From the NCBI GenBank assembly GCA_021808285.1, contig JAKBBV010000004.1:33095-97094 (forward strand): DNA of 64,000 nucleotides, written 5' to 3'. This document shows positions 46,595-59,439 of this stretch, in pieces. The stretch's first letter is position 1. Each line of letters begins with the position of its first letter. Below the pieces are notes generated by a model that saw only the letters and a program-made list of their open reading frames with translations, ran no database searches and was not told the DNA's origin. This DNA comes from Pseudomonadota bacterium. GTDB lineage: Bacteria; Pseudomonadota; Alphaproteobacteria; Caulobacterales; Caulobacteraceae. Both the position numbers and the translations under genes were made by a program.

Positions 46595-47317
46595 TCATAG
46601 GGGGATCCAGTCGCGGTGACGGCTGTAGGAGAGATAGCCCACATCCGCGCCGAGCCTCAGCCCTACGCCGGCCCGGATCGGGGCCAGGGTGATGTCGCTG
46701 GCGCGCTGATAGTTCACCCCCAGACCGCCGATCAAATAGGCCGAGCCCTCCACGCCGGGAAAGCGCTGGTAGATCGCATCCGGATACTGGAGGTTGTAGC
46801 AGAGGGTGAAGACGCGGCTGGCGTTGCCGCCGAAATCCCAGCCGAAGGAGGGGCCCTGCCAGAAGACCCTCTGGGTCGGCCGCTCCTTCATATAGAGCAG
46901 GCCCTTGCCATAGCGCAGCCCGACGAAGAAGGCGCCCGAGCCCTCCTCCCCGGCGATATAGGCCGTCGGGCGGCCGTTGTCCTTGAAGGTCTTTTCGATA
47001 AGGGCGCCGGCGGACTCCGCCGTGACGCCGAAGAAGTCTGAGACCCTCTGGCTCAATTCCTCGGGGGAGAAGGTCGCCGCCTGTCCCGACGCCGGCGGCG
47101 CGGCGGGACCGTTCAGCGCCGGCGCCCCCGGCTGGGCCACCTGACCGGGGGCCGGGGTCGTGCTTTGGGACGAGGACCACCCCGTGTCGTTGGAGGGCAA
47201 GGGCGGCCCGCCGGGTCCGGTCTGAGGCTGCGTCTGCGCCCAGGCCGAAACCGGCCCCATCACAGCCAGCCCGCCAAGGACGAGGCGACGGCGATTCAGG
47301 ATCTGGCGAGGGGTCAT
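46595..47317 (-). CDS. DUF1134 / EipA-family envelope protein
   Basis: Signal peptide; YIAGEEGSGAFFVGLRYGKGLLYMK ... GPSFGWDFGGNASRVFTLCYNL ... YLIGGLGVNYQ; matches remembered DUF1134 pattern. Confidence 0.85.
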   Translation of the reverse strand: MTPRQILNRRRLVLGGLAVMGPVSAWAQTQPQTGPGGPPLPSNDTGWSSSQSTTPAPGQVAQPGAPALNGPAAPPASGQAATFSPEELSQRVSDFFGVTAESAGALIEKTFKDNGRPTAYIAGEEGSGAFFVGLRYGKGLLYMKERPTQRVFWQGPSFGWDFGGNASRVFTLCYNLQYPDAIYQRFPGVEGSAYLIGGLGVNYQRASDITLAPIRAGVGLRLGADVGYLSYSRHRDWIPL

Positions 47318-47428
47318 GGTCGAGCTCCGGGCGGCGAGGCGGCGAATCGTAGCGGTATCTGGAGCCTGACGCCTTAACGCGGCCTGAATTGGGAGAGCGC
47401 CGAAGAACTGTGCTAGAGGCGGCCCGCC

Positions 47429-49234
<1,806 letters not shown>

Positions 49235-49342
49235 CGCCGACGGCGAGAGCGGGCGAACATCCGTCAGGCTCCGAGAGAGACGAGAGCGCGGGCGGGGATC
49301 ATCGGGCCTCGACGGACAGACATGGAGAGGTAGGGCGAGAGC

Positions 49343-50707
49343 ATGATGTCAGGAACGGGGCGGACGCGGGCGGGCCGGATCGGGCCGCTTCTAGGGATCT
49401 TGTGCGCGCTGACGCTGGGTTCGGAGGGGACGCAGGCCTTCGCCGCCGACGCGGCGACGAACGGGGCCGGAATGCCGATGGCGGCGAGCCCCGAGGCCGT
49501 GGGTTTCGACTCCGAGCGTCTGCTGAGACTGGATCGCGGCATGGCCGATGTGGTGGACACCGGCCGCGTGGCGGGGATGACCTACCTTTTGGCCCGGCAC
49601 GGCCAGGTGGTGGACTTCAAAACGGTGGGCAAGGCGAGCCTGGCCAACAAGACGCCGATGGCCAAGGACGAGATCTTTCGCCTCTATTCCATGTCCAAGC
49701 CGATCACGGGCGTCGCCATGATGATCCTCTTCGAGGAGGGCAAGTGGCGCCTGGACGACCCGGTCACTCGTTATGTGCCGGAGTTCAAGAACCTCAAGGT
49801 TCTGGTCAAGCAGAACCCGGACGGGACCCTGGTCACCGAGCCGGTCAAGCGTCCGCCGACCATGCGTGAACTGATGAGCCACACCGCCGGGTTCGGTTAC
49901 GGCCTGCGCGACGACAATCCCGTGGACAAGCTCTATCGGTCCAAGCAGGTGCTGGGTTCGACCGGCCTGCAACAGATGATCGACCGCACGGCTGAGATCC
50001 CGCTCAAGTTCCAGCCCGGGACCGACTGGGCCTATTCCAGCGCCGTCGATATCCAGGGCTATATCGTTGAGAAGCTCTCAGGCGAGAGCCTGGGTCAATT
50101 CATGCAGGAGCATATTTTCACGCCGCTTCACATGACCGACACCGGCTTCTATGCGCCTGCCGACAAGGCCTCGCGTCTCGCCGCCGTCTATGTGTGGGAC
50201 AAGGCGACGAACAGGCTCATCGAACCCAAATCCCTGTTCGGATTCCCGTTCCCTGACTACACCAAGCCCCCGACGATGGAGTCCGGCGGCGGCGGCCTCG
50301 TGGGCTCGACCCTCGACTATGCACGCTTCTGCCAGATGCTTCTGAACAAGGGCGAGCTTGACGGCGTTCGCATCCTCTCGCCCGCCAGCGTCGAGCTCAT
50401 GGACACCAACGTCATCCCCAAGAATGTGCTCGTCTCCAACAACGGCACGAGCGAGTCCTTTTTCAACGACGCGGTGGGCTTTGGACTGGATTTCATGGTC
50501 GTGAAGGACCCGCGTGCGGCCGGATCCCTTGAAGGCAAGAACACCATGAGCTGGGGCGGCGCCGCCGGGACCTGGTTCTGGATCGACCCGACGGATGACA
50601 TCGTGTTCGTCGGCATGGTCCAGCGCCTGGGCGGCACGGGGGGGGATGACCTTGGAACCGCAGCGCGGACCCTGACCTATCAGGCCCTGACCCACCCGGA
50701 AAAGTAG
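49343..50707 (+). CDS. serine hydrolase (class C beta-lactamase-like)
   Basis: Signal peptide; IFRLYSMSKPITGVAMMILFEEGK (SxxK); GTDWAYSSAVDIQG (YxS/N). Confidence 0.93.
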   Translation: MMSGTGRTRAGRIGPLLGILCALTLGSEGTQAFAADAATNGAGMPMAASPEAVGFDSERLLRLDRGMADVVDTGRVAGMTYLLARHGQVVDFKTVGKASLANKTPMAKDEIFRLYSMSKPITGVAMMILFEEGKWRLDDPVTRYVPEFKNLKVLVKQNPDGTLVTEPVKRPPTMRELMSHTAGFGYGLRDDNPVDKLYRSKQVLGSTGLQQMIDRTAEIPLKFQPGTDWAYSSAVDIQGYIVEKLSGESLGQFMQEHIFTPLHMTDTGFYAPADKASRLAAVYVWDKATNRLIEPKSLFGFPFPDYTKPPTMESGGGGLVGSTLDYARFCQMLLNKGELDGVRILSPASVELMDTNVIPKNVLVSNNGTSESFFNDAVGFGLDFMVVKDPRAAGSLEGKNTMSWGGAAGTWFWIDPTDDIVFVGMVQRLGGTGGDDLGTAARTLTYQALTHPEK

Positions 50708-50713
50708 ACGCGG

Positions 50714-52375
50714 TCAGCGACGTTCGGCGTCTTCGCGGATCATCCGCGCCGCCTTCTCGGCGATCATCAGGGTCGGAGAGTTGGTGTTGCCCGAGGTGAT
50801 GGTCGGCATGACCGAGGCGTCAGCCACGCGAAGACCGTCCACTCCGATCACCCGCAGGCGGGCGTCAACCACGGCGCGCGGATCGTCCGCGCGCCCCATC
50901 CGCGCGGTCCCCACGGGATGGAAAATAGTGCTGGAATGGGCGCGGGCCGCGGCCAGGAGCTCGGCGTCGCCGTGCGCGTCCGGGCCGGGCTTCAGCTCGC
51001 GCGCGCCATATCGGGCGAGGGGCGGCTGGGCGGCGATGCGTCGAACCAGGCGCAGGGCTTCGACCGCCACCCGCGCATCCTCCGGCGCGCTCAGGTAATT
51101 GGGCTGAATGGAGGGCGGCGCACCCGCGTCCGGCGATATGGCGTGGACGGAGCCCCGGCTGGCGGGTCGCAGATGGCACACGCTGATGGTCATGGCCGGC
51201 GTGCGATGCAGCGGCTCGCCGAAAGCGTCCAAGGACAGGGGCTGGACGTGGAACTGCAGGTCCGGCGTCTCCACCGAGGGAGAGGAACGGGCGAAGGCGC
51301 CCATCTGTGAAGGCGCCATGGTGAGCGGGCCGCGCCGCAAAAGCGCGTATTCGGCCGCCATGAGTCCGCGGCGCCAGAGACGGGCATAGAGCTCATTGAG
51401 AGTGGGGGCGCCGCGGACAGCAAAGACCGGCCGGATCTGCAGATGGTCCTGAAGGTTCTCGCCGACCCCGGGACGCGGGTGCGACAACGGTATGCCGAGC
51501 GCCGCAAGACGCGCGGCGTCCCCGATCCCGGACAGCTCCAGAAGCTGCGGCGTCGACACCGCTCCTGAGGCCAGCACCACCTCGCCCCGACACCTCGCCT
51601 GAAATGTCCGGACCTCTCGACCGTCGGCCTGCGACCACTCCACCCCCACGGCCCGCCCCTCAGAGATGAGGATGCGTCGGACGCGCGCGCCGGTTGTGAG
51701 CTTGAGATTGGGACGCTTCAGCACCGGCTTGAGGAAGCCCCTGGCCGCACTCCATCTCAGGCCCGCCTTCTGGTTGACCTGAAAATATCCGGAGCCTGAA
51801 TTGTCGCCGCCATTGAAGTCGGCCGTGGGCAGAATGCCTTCCAGGGCCGCCGCCTCGGCGAAGGCGTCCAGGATCCGCCAGGTCAGGCGGGGATACTCGA
51901 CTCTCCATTCGCCGCCCTGTCCGTGGGCGTCGTTGGGCGGGGCGATATGGTCCTCCTGGGCGCGAAACAGGGGCAGGACGTCCTCCCAGCCCCACCCCTC
52001 CAGCCCTGACTGGCGCCAGCGGTCATAGTCCGCCGCCTGACCGCGCATATAGATCATGGCGTTGATCGCCGAGGACCCGCCGATCACCTTGCCGCGCGGA
52101 TAGTTCAGGACCCTGCCGTTCAGACCGGGGATCGGCTCGGTGCGGAACATCCAGTCCGAGCGCGGATTGCCGATGGCGAAAAGATAGCCCACCGGGATGT
52201 GAAACCAGATCCAGTCATCGCGACCGCCGGCCTCCAGCGCCAGAACACGACAACGCGGGTCCTCCGAGAGCCGATTGGCCAGAACGCAGCCCGCTGAGCC
52301 CGCGCCGATGACGATATAGTCGAAAACCTCGGCTTCAGACCGGGCTCGGCCCAAGGACGGCTCCCTGGCGCTCAC
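50714..52375 (-). CDS. GMC family oxidoreductase (choline dehydrogenase-like)
   Basis: FDYIVIGAGSAGCVLANRLSEDPRCRVLALEAGGRD; YPRGKVIGGSSAINAMIYMRG; HPVGTARMGRADDPRAVVD. Confidence 0.96.
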   Translation of the reverse strand: MSAREPSLGRARSEAEVFDYIVIGAGSAGCVLANRLSEDPRCRVLALEAGGRDDWIWFHIPVGYLFAIGNPRSDWMFRTEPIPGLNGRVLNYPRGKVIGGSSAINAMIYMRGQAADYDRWRQSGLEGWGWEDVLPLFRAQEDHIAPPNDAHGQGGEWRVEYPRLTWRILDAFAEAAALEGILPTADFNGGDNSGSGYFQVNQKAGLRWSAARGFLKPVLKRPNLKLTTGARVRRILISEGRAVGVEWSQADGREVRTFQARCRGEVVLASGAVSTPQLLELSGIGDAARLAALGIPLSHPRPGVGENLQDHLQIRPVFAVRGAPTLNELYARLWRRGLMAAEYALLRRGPLTMAPSQMGAFARSSPSVETPDLQFHVQPLSLDAFGEPLHRTPAMTISVCHLRPASRGSVHAISPDAGAPPSIQPNYLSAPEDARVAVEALRLVRRIAAQPPLARYGARELKPGPDAHGDAELLAAARAHSSTIFHPVGTARMGRADDPRAVVDARLRVIGVDGLRVADASVMPTITSGNTNSPTLMIAEKAARMIREDAERR

Positions 52376-53727
52376 AGGTCCTGGATCAACCTGGCGGCCC
52401 CAAGCGCGGTCCTGTCGCCCAGATAGGGCCCGATGATCTGGGCCCCGATCGGGAGGCCGCCGACGGTTCGCCCCACAGGAACGGAGGTTGCGGGAAGTCC
52501 GCCGAAGCTCGCCATGCCCACCCAGGCCAGCTGGTCGTCAAAGGACTCCTCGACGCCATTGATCATCAGTCGGCGCGAGGACCAGTCGCCCTGCGGCGCG
52601 ATATGGGGAAAGGCGACCGTTCCCAGGACCGGAGCCATCACGACGTCGACCTCCTCGAACACCGCCCGCCACTGCCGGCGCAGATTGGCCTGGATATCCA
52701 GGGCCTCGAGATAGGCGTGGGCGTGGGGCGTGTCAGGGCTGGGCGGGGCGCCCCGGCTCATGACGGTCATCAGGATGCGCAGATAGGTCTGATGGGCAAG
52801 ACCCGGATCCGGCAGGCGCGCGCTCGACCGCGTGACCTGGGCGCCGGCTCTTCGCAGCGCCTCGGCCTTGGCCTCAAGCGCCGCGACGATCTCGCGATCC
52901 ACAGGCGCCAAGGGATGGCGGGTCAGGAGCAGCACCCTCAGACCCCCGACTTCGGCGATGCGCGACTCCGGCAGAGACAGCCGATAGCCCTCCGCCTCCT
53001 CCCCGTCCGGACCGGCCGTGACATCGAGCGCCAGCTCCAGGTCCTCGATCGTCCGGGCCATCGGGCCGACCACCCCCAGCGGCGGCGCCAGCCCGCCCTC
53101 GACGCCCGGCGGCTTGTGGCCGGTCTGGGGAACCAGACCATAGCTCGGCTTGTGACCCACCACACCGCAGAAGGCGGCGGGAACGCGTATGGAGCCGCCG
53201 ATATCGGAGCCAAACTCCAGCGGAACCATGCCGGCGGCCAGGGCCGCGGCGCTGCCGCCTGAGGAGCCGCCGGGCGAGAGGCTCAGATCCAAAGGATTGT
53301 TGGTCCGTCCATAGATGGGATTGACGCTCTGCCAATCGCCAAGAAAGGGAGGGACATTGGTCTTGCCGAGGATGACCGCGCCGGCCGCCTTGAGTCGGGC
53401 CGCGACCGTGGAGTCGGCCCCGGGGCGATAGTCGCGAAACGGCTCCAGTCCCCAGGTGGTGGGCAGGCCCTCCAGATCGAACGCCTCCTTGATCGTCATC
53501 GGCACGCCCAGAAGGGGGCGTCGCTCTCCGCGCGCCAGGGCGGCGTCAGCGGCCAAGGCGGCTTCCCGCGCCCGGTCGAAGTCACGAACCACCACGGCGT
53601 TCACCGGGCCATCCAAGGCCTCGATACGGGCCACGGCCTGGTCGAACAGCTCCTCGGCGCTGACCTCGCCATCAGCCAGGGCCCGCGCCATCTCCACGGC
53701 GCTGGCCGTCGGATCTTCAAAGCTCAT
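52372..53727 (-). CDS. amidase (amidase signature family)
   Basis: GVPMTIKEAFD; SPGGSSGGSAAALAAGMVPLEFGSDIGGSIRVPAAFCGVVGHKPSYG; ATGA overlap with the GMC gene. Confidence 0.95.
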   Translation of the reverse strand: MSFEDPTASAVEMARALADGEVSAEELFDQAVARIEALDGPVNAVVVRDFDRAREAALAADAALARGERRPLLGVPMTIKEAFDLEGLPTTWGLEPFRDYRPGADSTVAARLKAAGAVILGKTNVPPFLGDWQSVNPIYGRTNNPLDLSLSPGGSSGGSAAALAAGMVPLEFGSDIGGSIRVPAAFCGVVGHKPSYGLVPQTGHKPPGVEGGLAPPLGVVGPMARTIEDLELALDVTAGPDGEEAEGYRLSLPESRIAEVGGLRVLLLTRHPLAPVDREIVAALEAKAEALRRAGAQVTRSSARLPDPGLAHQTYLRILMTVMSRGAPPSPDTPHAHAYLEALDIQANLRRQWRAVFEEVDVVMAPVLGTVAFPHIAPQGDWSSRRLMINGVEESFDDQLAWVGMASFGGLPATSVPVGRTVGGLPIGAQIIGPYLGDRTALGAARLIQDL

Positions 53728-53808
53728 CTGACGTACGCCTCCCAACGCCCGTTCTCGACCCGGAACACATTCATCGGCGCCAGGATTGAAGCAAGCCCTG
53801 GCGCGCGA

Positions 53809-55116
53809 TCAGGGCAGCAGAGCGGACCACGCGGGATCCGAGGCCCCAAGCACATAGGGCGCGGGGCGCAGGATGCGGCCTGAGACATCGACCATCCACA
53901 GGTGCTCGCCGGCGCCCTCATCCCGGGCGAACATGATCAGACGGCTATTGGGGGCCCAGGTCGGACCCTCGTCCATATAGGCGGAGGTCAGGAGCTTCTC
54001 CCCCGACCCGTCGGGGGCCATGACGCCAATGTGAAAGACGTTGCCGGTCTGCTTGGTGAAGGCGATGAGCTTGCCGTCCGGACTCCACACCGGCGTGGTG
54101 TAGCGGCCGCCGCCGAAGGAGATCCGGCGCACGTTCGAACCGTCGGCGTTCATCACATAGAGCTCTGGCGAGCCGTCCCGGTTGGAGTTGAAGACGATCT
54201 GGCTCCCGTCCGGCGAGTAGCACGGCGAGGTGTTGATGGCCGGGTCCGTCGTCAGCCGCCGGATCGCGCCGCTCGCCAGGGTGAGGGTATAGATGTCGGT
54301 ATTGCCGTCGCGCACGACCGAAAGGACGATCTTGCCGCCATCGGGCGAGAAACGCGGGGCGAACACCATGCCGGGAAAGTGGCCCACGGCCTCATATCGA
54401 CCGGTCTCCGTGTTCAAGACATAGATGGCCGACCCGGAGGGCCGAAGCACCATATAGGTGATCTCCTGGCTGTTGGCCGAGAAGCGCGGCGTGTAGACTT
54501 CCAGATTGCCGTTGGTGAGGAAGCTGGGATTGGCGCCGTCCTGATCCATGATCTCCAGGCGGCGCGACCGATTGAGTTTGGAGCCGCTCTCGGCCACGAA
54601 CACCACACGGGTGTCGAAATAGCCGCTCTGTCCGGTGAGCTTCTCATAGACCGCGTCGGCGACCTTGTGGGCCATGCGTCGCCAGTTCTCGGGGGTGGAG
54701 GTGAACTGAAGGCCCAGAAGCTGCTGCCCCGCATAGACATCCCATAGGCGAAAATCGACGCGCAGGTGGCCATCCGCATCCTCGGTGACCTGACCATCCA
54801 GAAGCCCCTGAGCGCTCAGCGCCTTCCAGGCGTCGAAATCCGGCTGCACGTTCACGTTCGGAACGGCCTTTGGAAAGCTCGCCGGGTCGAGCGGCCGGAA
54901 CAGGGCGGAACTCGCCAGATCCGACGAGATGACCTGCTGAATTTGCGTGGCCAAGGCGGGCCCGGAGAAGACAGGGATAGCGATCGGCAGGGGCTGGGTG
55001 GCGCCCTGGTCGACATTGACGACGATCTCGGCGCGCGCCGGCGCCGCCGCCAGCTGTGCAAGGCCGCAGGCCGCGGCGAGCAGAAGCGGCAGGAGGGCGG
55101 TTCGGTTCATATTCAT
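53809..55116 (-). CDS. tolB: Tol-Pal system beta-propeller protein TolB
   Basis: Signal peptide; [32 protein letters not shown]; repeated SPDG propeller blades; position after tolQRA. Confidence 0.96.
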   Translation of the reverse strand: MNMNRTALLPLLLAAACGLAQLAAAPARAEIVVNVDQGATQPLPIAIPVFSGPALATQIQQVISSDLASSALFRPLDPASFPKAVPNVNVQPDFDAWKALSAQGLLDGQVTEDADGHLRVDFRLWDVYAGQQLLGLQFTSTPENWRRMAHKVADAVYEKLTGQSGYFDTRVVFVAESGSKLNRSRRLEIMDQDGANPSFLTNGNLEVYTPRFSANSQEITYMVLRPSGSAIYVLNTETGRYEAVGHFPGMVFAPRFSPDGGKIVLSVVRDGNTDIYTLTLASGAIRRLTTDPAINTSPCYSPDGSQIVFNSNRDGSPELYVMNADGSNVRRISFGGGRYTTPVWSPDGKLIAFTKQTGNVFHIGVMAPDGSGEKLLTSAYMDEGPTWAPNSRLIMFARDEGAGEHLWMVDVSGRILRPAPYVLGASDPAWSALLP

Positions 55117-55142
55117 TCGCCTCGTCTCACCTTTCGTAGAGA

Positions 55143-55943
55143 TCACTCATTGGCGCAGGCCTTCTTGGCGTCGAAGATGACCTTGAAGGCCTTGCCGCGA
55201 TAGGCCAGGGCATAGGGCTCGGCCTGGCCCACGGCGTCCAGAGCGCGACGGGCCGCGACGGCGACCGATGGGTTGGAGGCATTCTCGCGCCCGCCGGCAT
55301 CGGCGCGGCCGATAAGCCTTCCGTCGAGGCCGACCGTGAAGCTGACCGGTATCACGACGGTCTCGTCGAGACTGCAGGTCTTGTTCCAGAGACGGTTCAG
55401 AAGCTGGGAGAGACCCGCCACGTCGCTGGCCGAGACGCCCTGACCGGCATCGGGACGGGCCTGAAGCGCCGTTTCCGCCTGGGTCGGGCCGCGCGCGGCG
55501 AAGGCGGGCCTTTGCGGCTGGGGATGGTGCGAACGCGAGACGTCCGCCGCCAGGGCGTCCAGGCTGAAGGAATCATAGCGCGGCTGCGGCCGGGGTCTGG
55601 GCTGGGGGGTCGGGCGGGCGATGGCCTTTGGAGCCGGCGGCAGGGGCTTGGGGGCCATTCGCGGTCGCGGCCGCGGTTCAGCGGTCGCCGCGGGGGGCGA
55701 GGGGGGCTTTGCCGCCGGAACGGGAGTTTCCGTCTGGGCGTGCTGCGCCTTTTCAGCCTGCTCGGCCTGGGTCTCGCCCGCGCCCGGTGCGTGGGAGATG
55801 ATCGTGATCGGCACGGCCTGTCCGCCGAGCGGCGGCGGGAAAGGGGTCCAGAGCAACAGCACGATCACGGCCATGTGCAGGAACGCGGCGCCGGCCAGGG
55901 CCGGGACGCGGCTGTCCTCGCGACGGTAGCCCGCGCTTCTCAT
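55143..55943 (-). CDS. tolA: TolA-like cell envelope energy transducer, Pro-rich
   Basis: Single N-terminal TM ([20 protein letters not shown]), Pro-rich middle, C-terminal TonB/TolA-like domain; between tolR and tolB. Confidence 0.85.
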   Translation of the reverse strand: MRSAGYRREDSRVPALAGAAFLHMAVIVLLLWTPFPPPLGGQAVPITIISHAPGAGETQAEQAEKAQHAQTETPVPAAKPPSPPAATAEPRPRPRMAPKPLPPAPKAIARPTPQPRPRPQPRYDSFSLDALAADVSRSHHPQPQRPAFAARGPTQAETALQARPDAGQGVSASDVAGLSQLLNRLWNKTCSLDETVVIPVSFTVGLDGRLIGRADAGGRENASNPSVAVAARRALDAVGQAEPYALAYRGKAFKVIFDAKKACANE

Positions 55944-56440
55944 GGCGCCGACGGAACACCCGGCGACTGCCCATGCAGGGCGCCCGAGTCAGGCCCGCCC
56001 GTATCGGTGATCAGGTCGATGGAGGTGAAGCCGGACTGGCTCAGGCTGGCCATGACCTGGGCCACCAGGGCATAGGGCGCGCGACCATCCGCCCGAACAT
56101 AGATCGGCTTGGAATAGGCCGCGCCCGCGGCGCTCCTCAGCTCATCGGCGAAGCCCGAAAACGGCGTTTCCGTCTGACCGATGAAGATACGGCCGTCGGC
56201 GCGGACCGAGACGGTGATGGGCTGGGTCTGATCCTGGAGCGACGAGGCCTCGGTCTTGGGGAGTTGCAGGGGAACCCCCGCCGTCAAGAGGGGCGCGGAG
56301 ATCATGAAGATGATCAGCAGCACCAGCATGACATCGACCATGGGCGTGACGTTGATCTCGGCCAGCGCCCCGCGCCGGCCCCGGCGGGCGCGGCCCCGGC
56401 GGCGACCCGCGGCGAAGGCGTCGTGAACGGAGAGCGCCAT
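55940..56440 (-). CDS. tolR: ExbD/TolR family protein
   Basis: LAEINVTPMVDVMLVLLIIFMISAPLLTAGVPLQLPKTEA. Confidence 0.96.
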   Translation of the reverse strand: MALSVHDAFAAGRRRGRARRGRRGALAEINVTPMVDVMLVLLIIFMISAPLLTAGVPLQLPKTEASSLQDQTQPITVSVRADGRIFIGQTETPFSGFADELRSAAGAAYSKPIYVRADGRAPYALVAQVMASLSQSGFTSIDLITDTGGPDSGALHGQSPGVPSAP

Positions 56441-56442
56441 GG

Positions 56443-57165
56443 TCAGGCCTGGCGTCGCTCGGCGATCCGTCTCTGGATCGCGGTGACGAGATCGTCCGCG
56501 AAGCCCTCCAGTCGACCGGAAAACTTGCCCGCGTCGGTGGAAAACTTGTTGTAGGCGACATAGGCGGGAATCGCGGCAGCCAAGCCGATGCCCGTCGCGA
56601 ACAGGGCGTTGGCGATCGCTGGAGCGACCACGGCGAGATTGGTGTTCTTCGACAGGGCGATGGCTTGGAAGGCATGCATGATGCCCCAGACCGTACCGAA
56701 GAGACCGACGAAGGGCGAGGCGGTGGCGACGATGGCGAGGCTCCCCAGACCCTCCTCGACCCTCTGACTTTCACGAGCCACCACGGTGTCGAGCACCCGG
56801 TCGATTCGCTGGACGAGGAAGGCCGCCTGGGCGTCCGCCTGGCTCCCGGACAGCAGCCCCTTGGTGCGCGCCTCCCGCCACTCCGCCAGAGCCGCCTGCA
56901 GCATCCGCGGGAGGGCGTGAGCCGGACGTTCCCCCGCCGAAGCGGCCACCTCTTCCAGGGGCTTGCCGGAGTTGACCTCATCCTCGAAACGATCCGCCGC
57001 GCGCCCCAGGGCGCCCAGACGGACGAGCTTGTCGATAATGATCGTCCACGACCAGAGCGAGGCCGCGATGAGGCCGACCAGGATCAGCTTGACGACCAGG
57101 TCGGCGTTCAGAAACAGGCTGATGGGAGAGAAGGTGTCGGGGGTGATCGCCGCCGTCGGATCCAT
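56443..57165 (-). CDS. tolQ: TolQ (MotA/TolQ/ExbB proton channel)
   Basis: SIVATASPFVGLFGTVWGIMHAFQAIALSKNTNLAVVAPAIANALFATGIGLAAAIPAYVAYN-type signature. Confidence 0.96.
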   Translation of the reverse strand: MDPTAAITPDTFSPISLFLNADLVVKLILVGLIAASLWSWTIIIDKLVRLGALGRAADRFEDEVNSGKPLEEVAASAGERPAHALPRMLQAALAEWREARTKGLLSGSQADAQAAFLVQRIDRVLDTVVARESQRVEEGLGSLAIVATASPFVGLFGTVWGIMHAFQAIALSKNTNLAVVAPAIANALFATGIGLAAAIPAYVAYNKFSTDAGKFSGRLEGFADDLVTAIQRRIAERRQA

Positions 57166-57291
57166 GCTTTGCGCCTTATCGGTTCGAAGGGCTGCGCATG
57201 CCGCGCGCCGATGGTGAAACTATGGCCACGCTTCGCCTTTCCGATCCGTTGCGAACCGAGGCGGCCACAGCGCCGCAAAGGTGAGAACGCC

Positions 57292-57786
57292 CTATTCGAG
57301 CAACGGTCTCAATGTCGCAGCCAGATCCGCAGGCAGTCGCCGGGCCGTCCCCTTGTCAGTGATGCACACAACCTCCACCTCCGCCATCGCGATTGCTTCA
57401 CCGTGTCGCTCGATCCGCTGAGAGATCAACATCCGCGCGCCCTTCATCTCGCGCCAGGCCGTGGCCACCTCAAGGACGTCGTCGATGCGCGCGCTCCTCT
57501 GAAAACGGACATCGAGCCGCGTCACGGCGAAGGCGCAGGGGTCGGCGCGGGCCAGCAACTTTGCGTGTTCCAGCCCCACAGACCGAAGGAACTCCGTCCG
57601 GCCGCGCTCGAAGAACCGGACATAGCTCGCATGATAGACGAGACCGGTGAAGTCGGTGTCCTCGTAGTAGACGCGCACGCGAAGGCGATGCTCATGTCCA
57701 ACGCGGCGTCCGTCGAGGGTCTCGCGGTCGCGAGTGTCGATCCTGGCTTGCGCGGGAACCGAAGCCGGGGTTTCAGGGGTCGTCAT
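57292..57786 (-). CDS. ybgC: YbgC/TolQ-associated acyl-CoA thioesterase
   Basis: [36 protein letters not shown]; upstream of tolQ. Confidence 0.94.
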   Translation of the reverse strand: MTTPETPASVPAQARIDTRDRETLDGRRVGHEHRLRVRVYYEDTDFTGLVYHASYVRFFERGRTEFLRSVGLEHAKLLARADPCAFAVTRLDVRFQRSARIDDVLEVATAWREMKGARMLISQRIERHGEAIAMAEVEVVCITDKGTARRLPADLAATLRPLLE

Positions 57787-58822
57787 CGAACAGCCCGCTC
57801 TGCGCCGCCTCCGGCGGGGCCGCCGGCGCCGTCAGGCCCAGGTGGGCGTAGGCGAGCGCACAGGCGACCCGGCCCCGCGGCGTGCGCTGGATGAAGCCCT
57901 GCTGCAGGAGAAAGGGTTCGATGACGTCCTCGACCGCATCGCGCGCCTCGGCCACGGCGTGCGACAGCGTCTCCACCCCCGCTGGCCCACCCCCGTAAAG
58001 CGTGATCAGGGCGCGCAGATATCTGCGATCGAGGGAGTCGAGACCCAGCTCATCCACCTCCAGCCGCGCCAGACCCCGCGCGGCGCACGGACCGTCCAGA
58101 CGCAAGGCGCCTTCCGCGGCGGCGAAGTCACGCACGCGGCGCAGCAGCCGCCCGGCCACGCGCGGCGTTCCACGGGCCCGGCCGGCGATCTCTCGGGCGC
58201 CGTCCTCGGTGAGGTCGAGGCCCAGCTTGCGGCTGGCCTGAGCCACCACCCGGGTCAGCTCCTCAGGGGAATAAAACTCGAGACGCACGGGGATGCCGAA
58301 CCGATCGCGCAGGGGGGTGGCCAGCAATCCCGCCCGCGTCGTCGCCGCCACCAGGGTGAAGGGCGAGAGCTCAATGCGCACGCTGCGCGCCGAGGGCCCC
58401 TCCCCGATCACCAGATCGAGGGCGTGATCCTCCATGGCGGGATAGAGAATCTCTTCGACCTGCGGGGCCAGGCGATGGATCTCGTCGATGAACAGCACGT
58501 CCTTGGGCTCGAGATTGGTCAGGATCGCCGCCAGGTCGCCCGCCTTGGCCAGGACGGGGCCGGAGGTGGCGCGAAAGCCGACGCCGAGCTCCCGCGCGAC
58601 GATCTGGGCCAGGGTCGTCTTGCCGAGCCCGGGCGGGCCGAACAGCAGAACGTGGTCGAGCGCCTCGCCGCGCGAGCGAGCGCCGTCGATGAAGATTCGC
58701 AGATTGGCCTTGGACTGCTCCTGGCCGACAAATTCCGTCAGGGTCTGGGGCCGCAAGGCGCGATCGTGAGGGGCCGCCGCCGCCTCGCCTGGCGCGGGTT
58801 CGGCGGACACGATCCGGCTCAC
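57773..58822 (-). CDS. ruvB: Holliday junction branch migration helicase RuvB
   Basis: [58 protein letters not shown]. Confidence 0.98.
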   Translation of the reverse strand: MSRIVSAEPAPGEAAAAPHDRALRPQTLTEFVGQEQSKANLRIFIDGARSRGEALDHVLLFGPPGLGKTTLAQIVARELGVGFRATSGPVLAKAGDLAAILTNLEPKDVLFIDEIHRLAPQVEEILYPAMEDHALDLVIGEGPSARSVRIELSPFTLVAATTRAGLLATPLRDRFGIPVRLEFYSPEELTRVVAQASRKLGLDLTEDGAREIAGRARGTPRVAGRLLRRVRDFAAAEGALRLDGPCAARGLARLEVDELGLDSLDRRYLRALITLYGGGPAGVETLSHAVAEARDAVEDVIEPFLLQQGFIQRTPRGRVACALAYAHLGLTAPAAPPEAAQSGLFDDDP

Positions 58823-59439
58823 CGCCCAAGCTCCTTGAGAGCCGCCTTGATCAGGACCGCCTCGCTCGCCTCGCCGCCCAGCCGTTCAAGCGCCTGATCC
58901 ACCACGCGCCGCGCCTGAGCCTCGGCCACGCCCAGACCCATCAGGGCCGCCACAGCCGACCCGCTCACCGCCGGCGGCCCGTCGATCGCCGCCATGCTCT
59001 CACCGCGACCCGCGTCGAGACCGGCCCCCGCTCCGGGCAGGATCCTGTCGCGCAGCTCGGTGACGATGCGCAGCGCCAGTTTGGGTCCGACGCCGTTGGC
59101 CCGGGCCACCGATGCCTTGTCGCCGCGACCCGCCGCCGCCGCGAGCTCGCCAGGGGTCAGGACATCGAGCACGCCGAGCGCCGCCTTCGGCCCTACGCCC
59201 TGGACCGTCTGAAGCACCACGAAGGCCGCCCGCTCCTCCCGCGTGGGGAACCCGTAGAGCTTCATTCCCGCGGCTTCCGTCCACTGGGTCTCCACATGCA
59301 GCACAACCTCGTCCCCCACCGGGGGCAGCCGGGCGAGGGTGCGGGAGCCGCAGCGGGCCACATAGCCCACTCCGCCCACATCGATGAGCGCCTCCTCCTC
59401 GCCGATCTCGGCGATCTGACCTCGCAGACGACCGATCAC
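58819..59439 (-). CDS. ruvA: Holliday junction branch migration protein RuvA
   Basis: [49 protein letters not shown]. Confidence 0.97.
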   Translation of the reverse strand: MIGRLRGQIAEIGEEEALIDVGGVGYVARCGSRTLARLPPVGDEVVLHVETQWTEAAGMKLYGFPTREERAAFVVLQTVQGVGPKAALGVLDVLTPGELAAAAGRGDKASVARANGVGPKLALRIVTELRDRILPGAGAGLDAGRGESMAAIDGPPAVSGSAVAALMGLGVAEAQARRVVDQALERLGGEASEAVLIKAALKELGR

